From Paludisphaera rhizosphaerae (GTDB lineage Bacteria; Planctomycetota; Planctomycetia; Isosphaerales; Isosphaeraceae): a DNA stretch of 64,000 bases. The stretch spans positions 1-64,000 of the forward strand of contig NZ_JAALCR010000002.1 in the NCBI RefSeq assembly GCF_011065895.1, written 5' to 3'. This document shows positions 40,801-49,076 of the stretch, piece after piece. A program made the position numbers and the translations under genes. The notes under the pieces are model-generated. The model was not told the origin of the DNA. It saw nothing but the letters and a program-made list of their open reading frames with translations, and searched no databases. Every line of letters begins with the position of its first letter. Positions within the stretch are counted from its first letter, which is position 1.

Positions 40801-40935
40801 AAAGGGCTCGGAAAGGGGCTCGGAAAGGGGACGTTCCTGAATGCCACGAAAATAGTGCACAAAGCCTTCGCCGTGAACGACTTGTCGCGTCTTGAGGGGG
40901 GTCGGAAAGGGGTCATTCCGGGGGTCGGAAAAGGG
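40801..40935. repeat. Short G/A-rich repeats (CTCGGAAAGGGG units) around the right 61-bp copy
   Basis: Units of the form CTCGGAAAGGGG occur twice at 40807-40830 and GGTCGGAAAGGGG-type units twice at 40898-40935. They match in style, but on the other strand, the repeats at 38821-38945 and 39380-39410. Confidence 0.75.
40837..40897 (+). repeat. 61-bp inverted repeat, right copy
   Basis: Partner of 39315-39375 in inverted orientation, about 57 of 61 bases identical. Together they enclose paralogues A and B (about 1.46 kb between the inner ends). No transposase fragment follows the right copy. Confidence 0.88.
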
Positions 40936-41186
40936 TCTTCCTATATCTCAAGGCCAACTAAGTGGGCTGGGCGATGCTTGGTCGTGACCACGAACCGGCG
41001 AGGTCCGTTGCGCGACCGTCGCCGATCGCATGCCCACGACAAGTGCGGGCCTGGCACCCGGCACAATTGGACTATTCGGCAGGCCGGCTGATGGAAAAGT
41101 CTCGATAATTGGAATCGCCTCGCTCGTCGTGCGGATCGTCCCCGGTAGGTGACCTTCCCGCCGCGACCTTCGAGGAGATTCTCATC

Positions 41187-42542
41187 ATGCCCGCCACCGA
41201 GGCCCAGATCCGCGCCAACCGCGAGAACGCGCAGAAGTCCACCGGGCCGAAGACCGAGGCCGGCAAGGCGCGGGCCCGGATGAACGCGCTCAAACATGGG
41301 CTGCGGTCGAAGTCGCCGAGCGTCTTGCCCCATGAGGATCCGGCGGAGCTGGAAGCCCGCATCAACCTCTGGGTCGCGGATTGGGGGCCGAGGAACGCGA
41401 TCGAGAGGGCGCTCGTGGAGCGCGCGGCGAAGGCGTCGTGGGCGCTGGAACGCGCGGAGCGGTATGAAGCCGCGTTGATATCCAGGCGCGTGCGAAGGGC
41501 GATGTCAGGGTCGCGGGCGGAGGGGGTCGACGCGCTGGGGCGGAGGCTGCTCCTGACGGTCGGCGAGCCGGCGGGGATCGTCGCGGAGCTGGAGGGGTCG
41601 CCGGAGGGCGTCCGCTGGCTGCTCGGCCGCTGGGGCGAGGCCGTCGCGCTGCTCGACTCGGGCGAGGCGTGGGGCGACCCCGACAATCACCGGTTCGTGC
41701 GCCTCCTGGGCAAGCGGCCGATGGATGCGGTCGACGACCCGGCCTTGAACGCGATCTTCCTGGCCTGGGAAGTGCTCGACGAAGGCGGCGGCGGCGAGTT
41801 CTGGGAGCGCGTCCACGCGTTCTCGATGCGCCGCGACCCGTCCTCCGGCGGGGCCTTCGAGAGGGATCGGCGCTGGCGCGAACTCGCCCCCCGGCCGGCC
41901 GACGAGGATGAGGCCCGGGCCCGGCTGCGGGCGGTCGTGGAGGGGGAGGTTTCGCGGTTGAACGACATCCTGGCCGAGCTGGAGGAGGCCGAGGGCGACG
42001 ACGACCTGGAGCGGGCCGAGGCGGCCTCGTTCCTGGCCAACGAGGCGGGCGAGCGGCTGCGGCGATACCAGTCGGCGCGGTCGCGCGAGATGTTCCGGGC
42101 GATCCAGATCCTGACGAAGATGCGAAAGGACGCGGCGAAGCTCGATCGGGACCAAAACGGCCTTTCTCCCTCGCGGGGGAAGGTGGCCGCGCAGCGACCG
42201 GACGAGGGGAGATCGGCGGCGGATTCGGAGCCGACGGCCGGGGACGCGCCCGACGCCGGTCGTCCCCCTCATCTGACGCCCTCGGCGTCTGTCTTCCCCC
42301 GCGAGGGGGGAAGACCGTTTTCGGCACCGCTCGCCCCGAAGTCCGACGACCCTCACCCGGTCCTCCGAGCCGCCCTCTTCGGGGTGGAGAGGAGGCGAGA
42401 TGATCTCGCCGCCGCGAAAAACGCGACGAACGAAGCCGACGGCCCGGTGACGGAAATGCTTCTGAATCAACAGCTTATCGATGGCGGGGCTGGCCATGCT
42501 TCGCGGCGATCGAAGCCAAAGCGGAGCCGACCCGCGCTGTGA
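41187..42542 (+). CDS. Planctomycete/acidobacterial protein of unknown function, invaded by a repeat
   Basis: The 451-residue protein begins with the recognisable head QIRANRENAQKSTGPKTEAG then GKARARMNALKHGLRS, found at the start of many proteins of unknown function in planctomycetes and acidobacteria. The middle is helical and charged (EALNDILAELEE-type region near 260-320). Residues from about 325 to 395 are encoded by a dispersed fold-back repeat, so this part is low-complexity Pro/Arg text and may not be ancestral. ATG 41187 has GAGGAG 9 bases upstream. No enzymatic motif is seen. Confidence 0.72.
   Translation: MPATEAQIRANRENAQKSTGPKTEAGKARARMNALKHGLRSKSPSVLPHEDPAELEARINLWVADWGPRNAIERALVERAAKASWALERAERYEAALISRRVRRAMSGSRAEGVDALGRRLLLTVGEPAGIVAELEGSPEGVRWLLGRWGEAVALLDSGEAWGDPDNHRFVRLLGKRPMDAVDDPALNAIFLAWEVLDEGGGGEFWERVHAFSMRRDPSSGGAFERDRRWRELAPRPADEDEARARLRAVVEGEVSRLNDILAELEEAEGDDDLERAEAASFLANEAGERLRRYQSARSREMFRAIQILTKMRKDAAKLDRDQNGLSPSRGKVAAQRPDEGRSAADSEPTAGDAPDAGRPPHLTPSASVFPREGGRPFSAPLAPKSDDPHPVLRAALFGVERRRDDLAAAKNATNEADGPVTEMLLNQQLIDGGAGHASRRSKPKRSRPAL
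42160..42330. repeat. Dispersed fold-back repeat inside a coding sequence
   Basis: CCCTCGCGGGGGAAGGTGGCC near 42172-42192 and the inverse CCCGCGAGGGGGGAAG near 42297-42312 form the arms of a fold-back of about 150 bases. The same core is seen, cut by the edge, at window positions 1-40. It lies within the 451-residue gene without breaking its frame. Confidence 0.7.
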
Positions 42543-42946
42543 GAGGGGGCCGTCGCATGAATCCCGCCCCTGCGATCAACGCGAGTCGACGGAGACGACC
42601 GACTCGATTTCCGGTTCGACCAGGATCAAATGATGCTCCCCTATTCCGCGCCGTTTGCCTTTCCTCCCGTCGTGGGGTAGATTTTGGTCAAGTTGCGCCG
42701 GCGGGCGAGAAAGTCGATTTCTCGTGCGGCTTTCTCACGTTGCGACGTGAGCGGGCCTTGTCGTTCCGGGCGACGCGGCGTTACATTCGAATTGAGGGAG
42801 CCCGCCCCACGGCCCGGCGTCGTCGGGGAATCCCGCCATATCTCCAGGGATTACCACGGACCAGCCCGATCCCGTCCTCGACGCACGGCGGATACGTCGC
42901 GCGGGTGGTCGGCCGGCCGTCTTACTTTGAATGGTAGGATGGGACC
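42543..42946. other. Intergenic region with no recognisable gene
   Basis: About 400 bases. Open frames exist but have no conserved features and no Shine-Dalgarno. It presumably holds the promoter of the coiled-coil gene at 42947. Confidence 0.45.
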
Positions 42947-43804
42947 ATGACTACCGTCGGAAAGATACTCGTCCTCCTGATCATGGCCTTCTCGCTGATG
43001 CTAGCGGCCATTTCTTCGGTGGTCTTCACGACTTCCAAGAACTGGAAGGCCGCTGCGGACGCGGAGAAGAAGAAGGTTACGGAGCTGACCAGCAAGATCA
43101 ATGACGCGAACAGCCAGGTCGCGGCCGCGAAGAAGGATCTTGAGGGCGAGACTGCCAAATACGAGACTCTCGCCAAGCAGCTCAACGACAAGATCGCGGC
43201 GGTCGAGGCCCAGAACCTCACGGCCCAGCAGCAGATCACCACGGCGGCTGGCCAAGTCGCGACGGCTCAGCAGAACGCCAAAACGGCGCTCGACGAGGCT
43301 GAAGCCAATCGCAAGGAGACCACGCAGCTTCGCGAGATGAAGTCGGAAGTCGAGAAGCAGGCGAACGAGTTCAAGCTCCACGTCGCCGAGCTGAACGACA
43401 AGATCCGCGAGATGGAGCGGGCGCTTGAGGCCGCGACCAAGAACAACACCGACCTCAAGGAGCGGGTGGCGAAGTATTCGACCCTACTCCGGACCAACGG
43501 TCTTCCCGACGACATCACCCAGGTTTCCGGTCTGGAAAGCCCTCCGCCGGTCGTCGGCGAGATCAAGCGAGTCGACGCGACCAACCGAAAGCTGGAGGCG
43601 ACGATCGGCTCCAACGACGGCCTGGTCCCTGGCCACGAACTGAACCTCATGCGTATGTCGCCTCGGCCCGAGTATCTCGGCAAGGCGAAGGTCATCTCCG
43701 TCGACCCGAACCAGTCGGTTCTCCAGGTCATCGGCAACACCTACCTAGGCAAGAAGCTGCAGGAGGGCGACATTGTCTCGTCTACGATCCCGCCCCGGCT
43801 CTAA
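42947..43804 (+). CDS. Membrane-anchored coiled-coil protein of unknown function
   Basis: The 285-residue protein has an N-terminal membrane helix (ILVLLIMAFSLMLAAIS) followed by a long coiled coil, residues 32-175 (DAEKKKVTELTSKI, ALDEAEANRKETTQLREM, LNDKIREMERALEA). A small beta-rich C-terminal domain follows at about 200-280 (PPVVGEIKRVDATNRKLEA, GSNDGLVPGHELNLMR, YLGKAKVISVDPNQSVLQV). The overall shape suggests an envelope-spanning structural protein. The type appears typical of planctomycetes. The next gene overlaps its 3' end by 32 bases. Confidence 0.75.
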   Translation: MTTVGKILVLLIMAFSLMLAAISSVVFTTSKNWKAAADAEKKKVTELTSKINDANSQVAAAKKDLEGETAKYETLAKQLNDKIAAVEAQNLTAQQQITTAAGQVATAQQNAKTALDEAEANRKETTQLREMKSEVEKQANEFKLHVAELNDKIREMERALEAATKNNTDLKERVAKYSTLLRTNGLPDDITQVSGLESPPPVVGEIKRVDATNRKLEATIGSNDGLVPGHELNLMRMSPRPEYLGKAKVISVDPNQSVLQVIGNTYLGKKLQEGDIVSSTIPPRL

Positions 43805-44066
43805 TGCGTCGAGCGCCTCACGCGCGACGGCGACCCCCCGGGCTCGCGGCGTCCTCGTCCAGGCCCCGAAGAGCGACATCTACGTCGCCCTCCTGGGGAT
43901 TGGCCTCGCCGCCGTCATCATCGCCTGCCTCCTCTTGGCTCTGGTGATGATGCGGTACGAGTGGAGGGTCTCCGCCGCCTTCGCCGCCCCGACCCCCACC
44001 GCGATCGCCGCGGACCCCGTCCAACTGGCCGCGCTCCCCACCGTCACGTCCGGATCTCTGGGCTGA
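43773..44066 (+). CDS. Small membrane protein coupled to the coiled-coil gene
   Basis: The 97-residue protein starts at TTG 43773, within the coiled-coil gene, and has a strong GGAGG 6 bases upstream. An arginine/serine-rich N-terminus (about 30 residues) is followed by KSDIYVALLGIGLAAVIIAC and a single membrane helix near residues 37-58. The KSDIY-then-helix pattern recurs in small planctomycete membrane proteins as I recall them. Overlap and strand imply it works with the coiled-coil protein. Confidence 0.62.
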   Translation: MSRLRSRPGSNASSASRATATPRARGVLVQAPKSDIYVALLGIGLAAVIIACLLLALVMMRYEWRVSAAFAAPTPTAIAADPVQLAALPTVTSGSLG

Positions 44067-44156
44067 CGAACTGCGAGCATGCCACCTGATAAGCTTCGCC
44101 CGTCTGTGCCGACTTTACCGGTCGTCGGAGACGGGCGAATTTTTTCGTTTGCTCCA

Positions 44157-44184
44157 TTGACTGTACGTATGTCCAGTATACAAT
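44157..44184 (+). promoter_or_regulatory. Sigma-70-like promoter upstream of the Rad52-like gene, with flanking dyad
   Basis: TTGACT (44157-44162) and TACAAT (44179-44184) are 16 bases apart, the best promoter match in the window. CCATTG (44154-44159) and CAATGG (44181-44186) form an inverted repeat that overlaps both boxes, so a dimeric repressor could cover the promoter. The leader to ATG 44300 is about 110 bases. Confidence 0.65.
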
Positions 44185-44299
44185 GGTCCTGTGGGAAACG
44201 ACGAAGGAGCCGAGAGGGATCGTCGCTCGCGAGGCCCGCTCAGTGGACAAGGGCGCTCAGCCGTCATCCCCTTCCCGAACCCGGAAAGCAGGATCAACC

Positions 44300-45064
44300 A
44301 TGTCCCAGCACATCGACCTCTTCGCGGCGCTCGCCGCTCCGTTCGCGAACGACGAGGTGCGGACCCGGAGCCAAGCGGGCCGCGAGTTCCAGTACGTGAC
44401 GGCTCGCACGGTGATGAATCGTCTCGACGAGGTCCTCGGCCCCGCGAACTGGTGGGACGAGTACACCCCGATGGAGAACGCCATCATCTGCAAGCTGACG
44501 CTTCGGCTTCCGGATGGAACGACCCTGACCAAGAGCGACGCCGGTGGTTTCACGACCACGGCCGACACCAGCGACTACGAGAAGAGCGGCTTCTCCGACG
44601 CCTTCAAGAGGGCCGCCGTCAAGTTCGGCGTGGCCCGCTACCTGTACGGCGACGGCGTTCCGCAGTCGATTCGCGAGGCTCTGATCCGCTCTCGTCGCGA
44701 GCAGCGTGAGCAGCAGCAGGCCGCCGTCGCCAACCTCGTCGCCGCCCCGGTCGTCGATGGCGGCGAACCTCACGTCGCCGAGGCGCCCCATCCCTCTCGA
44801 CAGACTGCCGAGCCGGTCGTCGTGGTGGGCACGCCCCCCAAGACGGGCAAGGCTCTTTTCGCCTGGATCAAGGAGCGGGACGAGAAACTCGGCGTCGACC
44901 TCCTTCGGCTCGTCAGCGACTGGGGAAAGGACAACCACTTTCCCGCCCGGATGGTCCAGTGGAGCGACGAGCAGGTCGACCAGGGTCATTCCGAAGCTCT
45001 TCGGATCTTGAGCAACATCAAGTCCGACGGCCCGGCGCTGGCGGGGGCTGGACGTCGCCGCTGA
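44300..45064 (+). CDS. Rad52/Rad22-type single-strand annealing protein
   Basis: The 254-residue protein matches the N-terminal core of the Rad52/22 family: FQYVTARTVMNRLDEVLGP, NWWDEYTPMENAIICKLTL, a middle with GGFTTTADTSDYEKSGFSDA, then FKRAAVKFGVARYLYGDG. The last motif is the most conserved part of the family. It would anneal complementary single strands in recombination or repair. Many bacterial copies are phage-borne; no phage genes are seen here. The C-terminal 120 residues are less conserved and end with a basic tip. ATG 44300 is chosen; the frame is open further upstream without similarity. Confidence 0.85.
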   Translation: MSQHIDLFAALAAPFANDEVRTRSQAGREFQYVTARTVMNRLDEVLGPANWWDEYTPMENAIICKLTLRLPDGTTLTKSDAGGFTTTADTSDYEKSGFSDAFKRAAVKFGVARYLYGDGVPQSIREALIRSRREQREQQQAAVANLVAAPVVDGGEPHVAEAPHPSRQTAEPVVVVGTPPKTGKALFAWIKERDEKLGVDLLRLVSDWGKDNHFPARMVQWSDEQVDQGHSEALRILSNIKSDGPALAGAGRRR

Positions 45065-45245
45065 CCTTGGCTAAGACTTCAGGACCTCGTATGCTCGGTC
45101 GATGAATGGTTGTGACGACTCCGCGCCTGCTCTACAGTAGAGCGATCGACCCGATCGCCGCTGAAGGCGGCTCCGGCCTCATCCTCCCGCCCCGCCGTCG
45201 CGGTCGACGCGGGGCAGGCCGAGCATTTCCGAGGAACGGCCCGTC

Positions 45246-46757
45246 GTGAATATCGTTTTCGTCGCCTCGGAGGGCGTCCCGTTCGCCAAAACGGGGGGCC
45301 TGGCCGACGTCGCCGGCGCCTTGCCCCGGGCCGTGGCGGAACTCGGACACAAGGCCTCCCTCTTCATCCCCTGCTACCGAAAGGTGTGGGAGGCCGGACA
45401 GGACATCGTCGGAACGGGAATCACCCTCAAGGTCCCGGTGGGTTCCACGACGTTGCTCGGGCATGTCCACGAGAGTCGCCTTCCGGACTCGGACGTCCCC
45501 GTTTATCTCATCGATCACCCTCACTACTTCGATCGTGAAGGTCTGTACGGACATCCGGGCCACGATTTCGAGGACAACTGCGAGCGGTTCGTCTTCTTTC
45601 AACGGGCCGTGCTTGAGGCGGTGGTCGCGTTAGGGCTCAAGCCGGACGTGATCCACTGCAACGACTGGCAGACCGGCCTGATCCCCGTCTACCTGCAGAC
45701 GCTCTACAAGAACCGATCCGGCCTGGTGGACGTCGGCACGCTTCTAACGATCCACAATCTGGCCTATCAGGGGCTCTTCTGGCACTGGGATATGCCGATC
45801 ACGGGACTGGATTGGGGGCTATTCAGCCACCATGCTCTGGAGTTCCACGGCAAGTTGAGCTTCATGAAGGCCGGCCTGGTTTTCGCCGACCTGCTGACCA
45901 CGGTGAGCCCGACCTACGCCCGCGAAATCCAGACTCAGCAGCAAGGTGCAGGGCTCGATGGGCTGCTTCGCGAGCGTTCGGCTGATCTCCGCGGCATCGT
46001 CAATGGCATCGACGAGAAGATCTGGTGCCCGATGCACGAAACGATGCTCGCCGCCCGCTACGACGTGAACTCCGTCGTCGAGGGCAAGACCGCATGCAAG
46101 GCGTGGCTACAGGCTCATGCCGGTCTCCCTGTTCGTCCAGAGGTGCCGCTGTTCGCTCAGATCGGCCGACTCGTCGACCAAAAAGGCTGGGATTTGCTGG
46201 CCCAGGTTGCCGAAGGGTTCCTCAATCAGGACGTCCAACTCGTCGTACTCGGGACGGGCGATCCCCGATATCACGATCTCCTTCGATCGCTCCACGAGCG
46301 GCATCCCGGAAAAGTCTGGGCTTACCTGGGCTTCTCGGACGTCCTCGCCCATCAGATCGAGGCGGGGGCGGACGTCTTCCTCATGCCCAGTCTGTTCGAG
46401 CCCTGCGGACTGAACCAGCTTTACAGCCTCGCCCACGGCACGGTCCCTGTGGTGCACGCCACGGGGGGGCTCGTTGACACGGTGGTCGACCTCACGCCGA
46501 AGACGCTGGCCGAAGGCCGCGCGACGGGTTTCGCCTTTCGCGAATCAACCCCAGCCGCCCTGTGGCGTACTCTCGATCGCGTTCTGAACACCTGGCGCGA
46601 TCAGGAAGTCTGGCGAAACCTCGTCCGCGCGGGGATGTCTGAAGACTGGACGTGGCACCGCAGCGCAGGCAAATACGTGGAACTGTATCAGGAAGTCCAA
46701 CGACGGCGTCGGCCGCACCTTGCCCAGAGTCTCACGCCTCATCCCGTCCTTTCTTGA
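45246..46757 (+). CDS. glgA: Glycogen synthase (GT5)
   Basis: Transfers glucose from ADP- (or UDP-) glucose to the growing alpha-1,4-glucan. The 503-residue protein has the GT5 N-terminal loop FAKTGGLADVAGALPRAV near residue 15, the acceptor region HCNDWQTGLIPVYLQ near 138, YARE in a middle strand, and the donor-binding C-terminal part with FLMPSLFEPCGLNQLYSLAHG near 380 and VVHATGGLVDTV. Start is GTG 45246. It heads a cluster with two GH57 enzymes and galT, all on the plus strand, which indicates storage-glucan turnover. Confidence 0.93.
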   Translation: MNIVFVASEGVPFAKTGGLADVAGALPRAVAELGHKASLFIPCYRKVWEAGQDIVGTGITLKVPVGSTTLLGHVHESRLPDSDVPVYLIDHPHYFDREGLYGHPGHDFEDNCERFVFFQRAVLEAVVALGLKPDVIHCNDWQTGLIPVYLQTLYKNRSGLVDVGTLLTIHNLAYQGLFWHWDMPITGLDWGLFSHHALEFHGKLSFMKAGLVFADLLTTVSPTYAREIQTQQQGAGLDGLLRERSADLRGIVNGIDEKIWCPMHETMLAARYDVNSVVEGKTACKAWLQAHAGLPVRPEVPLFAQIGRLVDQKGWDLLAQVAEGFLNQDVQLVVLGTGDPRYHDLLRSLHERHPGKVWAYLGFSDVLAHQIEAGADVFLMPSLFEPCGLNQLYSLAHGTVPVVHATGGLVDTVVDLTPKTLAEGRATGFAFRESTPAALWRTLDRVLNTWRDQEVWRNLVRAGMSEDWTWHRSAGKYVELYQEVQRRRRPHLAQSLTPHPVLS

Positions 46758-46863
46758 GCCGGCCAGATCGCTTCAAGTCCTTCGACTGGCATTCCGAGCC
46801 TAAATGGGTACCCCCGGCGCAGGCCAGGGACGGACCGGGGTGCCATGCGCGAGGGAATGCGGA

Positions 46864-49053
46864 ATGTCGCAGGTCGCTCTGGCCTTGATGTGGCATCAGC
46901 ATCAGCCGTACTACCCGGACGATGCCACGGGTGAAAACCCAATGCCCTGGGTCCGGCTGCACGCAGTCAAGGACTATCTCGGGATGGCCCTCCATCTGGA
47001 GGAAGTCCCTGAATTTCGCTGCACGATCAACCTCGTTCCGAGCTTGCTCCAGCAGCTTGAGGCCTACGTCGACGGCGCCACCGACCGCCATTTGAGCGTC
47101 TCCCGGATGCCCGTGGATGGTCTTGAGCGGGACGACCTCTACTACCTGCTCGACAATTTCTTCATGGCGTTCGAGGATGCCATGATTCGGCCACACGCGC
47201 GCTATCACGAGCTGTACATGATGCGCTCGTCGTGGTGCCTGAGCGGCGAGCAAGCCCGGACGCGGTTCCGCCCGCGAGATCTCCGCGACCTTCAGGTCTG
47301 GTCCAACCTTGCCTGGTTCCACCCGCTTCTTTTCGAGAAGGATGCCGAGTTAGCCGCCTTCCGCGACCGCGGGCGCGACTACTCCGAGGAGGACAAACAC
47401 TGGCTGCTCGATCGCCAACGCGAGTTGATCGGCCAGGTCGTCCCGTTGCACCGGAAACTCGCCGAGCGCGGGCAGGTCGAACTCACGACGACGCCCTACT
47501 ACCACCCGATCCTCCCCCTGCTCCTCGACAAGAAGCTGGCGCGTGAGGCGATGCCCGACGTTCCGCTGCCTGCCTACCGCGAGGGCTACCCCGAAGACGC
47601 CGAGGTCCACGTCCGCAGGGCCGTGGAGAGCCATGAACGACGGTTCGGAGCACCGCCGAAGGGAATGTGGCCCAGCGAGGGCTCAGTCTGTCAGGCGTTG
47701 ATTCCCCTGCTCGCTCGTCATGGGATCGAATGGATCGCGACCGATGAAGAGATCCTCGGATGTTCGACCGGGGGGCTCGTCGGCCGCGACGGCCGGGGCC
47801 ATGTCCGTCGGCCGGACCTGCTCTACCGGGGCTGGAACGTTCGCGAAGGGGATTCCCAACTCGGGATCGTTTTTCGCGACCACTCGATGTCGGATCAGGT
47901 CGGATTCCACTATCAGCGCAGCCCCGGGCCGGCCGCCGCGGGGGACTTCCTCGCCAAGCTGCACGCCATAGGCGACGCCTGCCAGGGCAACGCTTCGACG
48001 GTGGTCCCGGTCGTGCTGGACGGCGAGAACTGCTGGGAGTATTTCCCGGACGGCGGCGTCTCGTTCCTCCGGTCGCTCTACCATGCCGCGGTCCGCGACC
48101 CGAGGATCAAGCCGGTCACTGTCGGCGAGCATCTCCGCGAACATCCGCCCGGCGACACCTTGCATCGACTCTTCGCCGGAAGCTGGATCAGCCACAACTT
48201 CGCCATCTGGGTCGGCCACTCCGAGGACAACGCCGGCTGGGACGCCCTTCACGAGACCCGCTCGTTTCTCGTTCGCGAGCAGGAGTCCGGTCGCCACGAC
48301 GCGACTCAACTGGCCCGGGCGTGGGAGGAGATCTACATCGCCGAGGGCTCCGACTGGTTCTGGTGGTATGGCGACGACCACTCGTGCGCCCAGGACGCCC
48401 TCTTCGACCACCTCTTCCGCAAGCACCTCCGGAACGTCTACGCCTTCCTCGGCTGCGACCCGCCGGGCTCGCTGTTCACTCCAATCTCTCGGGCCGGCAG
48501 CCCGAGGCCGGTCAACGACCAGCCCCGAAGCTTCCTGAACGTCAAGATCGACGGTCGCGCGACCTACTTCGAGTGGATCGACGGGGTGAGATACGTTTGC
48601 GGCAACGACCGCGGCACGATGACGCTCGTCACCAAGGGGCTGATGCACGTCGTCTGGTTCGGGTTTGACGCCGAGCGGCTCCTGGTGCGCGTCGACACCG
48701 AAGGGGGCCCAGCCTGGGAACGCCTGGCTGAAATCGACCGTCTGCGCATCGGCTTCGTCGACCCCTCGGAACGTGAGGTCGTCATCGTTCAGCCTTCGAT
48801 GGAGCGTCCCGTCGGCTACCTGAACCACGCGGGAAGGCCCTCGATCAACGGCACGACGGTCGCGGCGGCTTCGGGCGTCATCTTCGAGATGGCCGTTCCC
48901 TTCGACCGCCTGGAGCTGAAGCCGGGCGATCCGATCCGGTTCTACGTCGAACTGCTGAAGGGCGAGTCCAGCCTGGACCGCGCCCCGCGCGAGGGGGTCT
49001 TCGAACTGACCACCCCGTCGCCGGATTTCGAGAGGATCCTGTGGCAAGTCTAA
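46864..49053 (+). CDS. Glycoside hydrolase family 57 (amylase-like)
   Basis: The 729-residue protein begins with the GH57 barrel start LALMWHQHQPYY near residue 8. GMWPSEGSVCQALIP near 265 carries the likely nucleophile Glu, and IEWIATDEEILG near 290 the likely acid/base Asp. VVLDGENCWEYFPDGG near 385 is the usual late motif. A C-terminal beta-sandwich follows from about residue 590. Substrate is presumably an alpha-glucan because glgA precedes it by about 100 bases and galT follows. No signal peptide is seen, so it acts in the cytoplasm. ATG 46864 is preceded by GAGGG. Confidence 0.88.
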   Translation: MSQVALALMWHQHQPYYPDDATGENPMPWVRLHAVKDYLGMALHLEEVPEFRCTINLVPSLLQQLEAYVDGATDRHLSVSRMPVDGLERDDLYYLLDNFFMAFEDAMIRPHARYHELYMMRSSWCLSGEQARTRFRPRDLRDLQVWSNLAWFHPLLFEKDAELAAFRDRGRDYSEEDKHWLLDRQRELIGQVVPLHRKLAERGQVELTTTPYYHPILPLLLDKKLAREAMPDVPLPAYREGYPEDAEVHVRRAVESHERRFGAPPKGMWPSEGSVCQALIPLLARHGIEWIATDEEILGCSTGGLVGRDGRGHVRRPDLLYRGWNVREGDSQLGIVFRDHSMSDQVGFHYQRSPGPAAAGDFLAKLHAIGDACQGNASTVVPVVLDGENCWEYFPDGGVSFLRSLYHAAVRDPRIKPVTVGEHLREHPPGDTLHRLFAGSWISHNFAIWVGHSEDNAGWDALHETRSFLVREQESGRHDATQLARAWEEIYIAEGSDWFWWYGDDHSCAQDALFDHLFRKHLRNVYAFLGCDPPGSLFTPISRAGSPRPVNDQPRSFLNVKIDGRATYFEWIDGVRYVCGNDRGTMTLVTKGLMHVVWFGFDAERLLVRVDTEGGPAWERLAEIDRLRIGFVDPSEREVVIVQPSMERPVGYLNHAGRPSINGTTVAAASGVIFEMAVPFDRLELKPGDPIRFYVELLKGESSLDRAPREGVFELTTPSPDFERILWQV

Positions 49054-49076
49054 CCTGAGCGAAGGAGGAGGGACCG

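Larger units (their letters stand above)
40637..41186. other. Intergenic region with promoter and repeats
   Basis: About 550 bases. In order: the promoter and dyad for the paralogue pair, two CCAATCGACC-type direct repeats near 40757-40780, a G/A-rich short repeat block, the right copy of the 61-bp inverted repeat, a further G/A-rich block to about 40935, and about 250 bases without features I can name. Confidence 0.5.

Noticed and set aside
40669-41091. Plus-strand 140-codon frame through the right inverted repeat
   Set aside because: It runs through short repeats and the 61-bp repeat. The translation (VHKAFAVNDLSRLEGG and Gly/Lys-rich text) is repeat-derived and not supported as a gene.
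42539-42937. Plus-strand frame after the repeat-invaded gene
   Set aside because: Arg/Ser-rich, no Shine-Dalgarno, no conserved features, and overlaps a second unrelated frame of equal quality.
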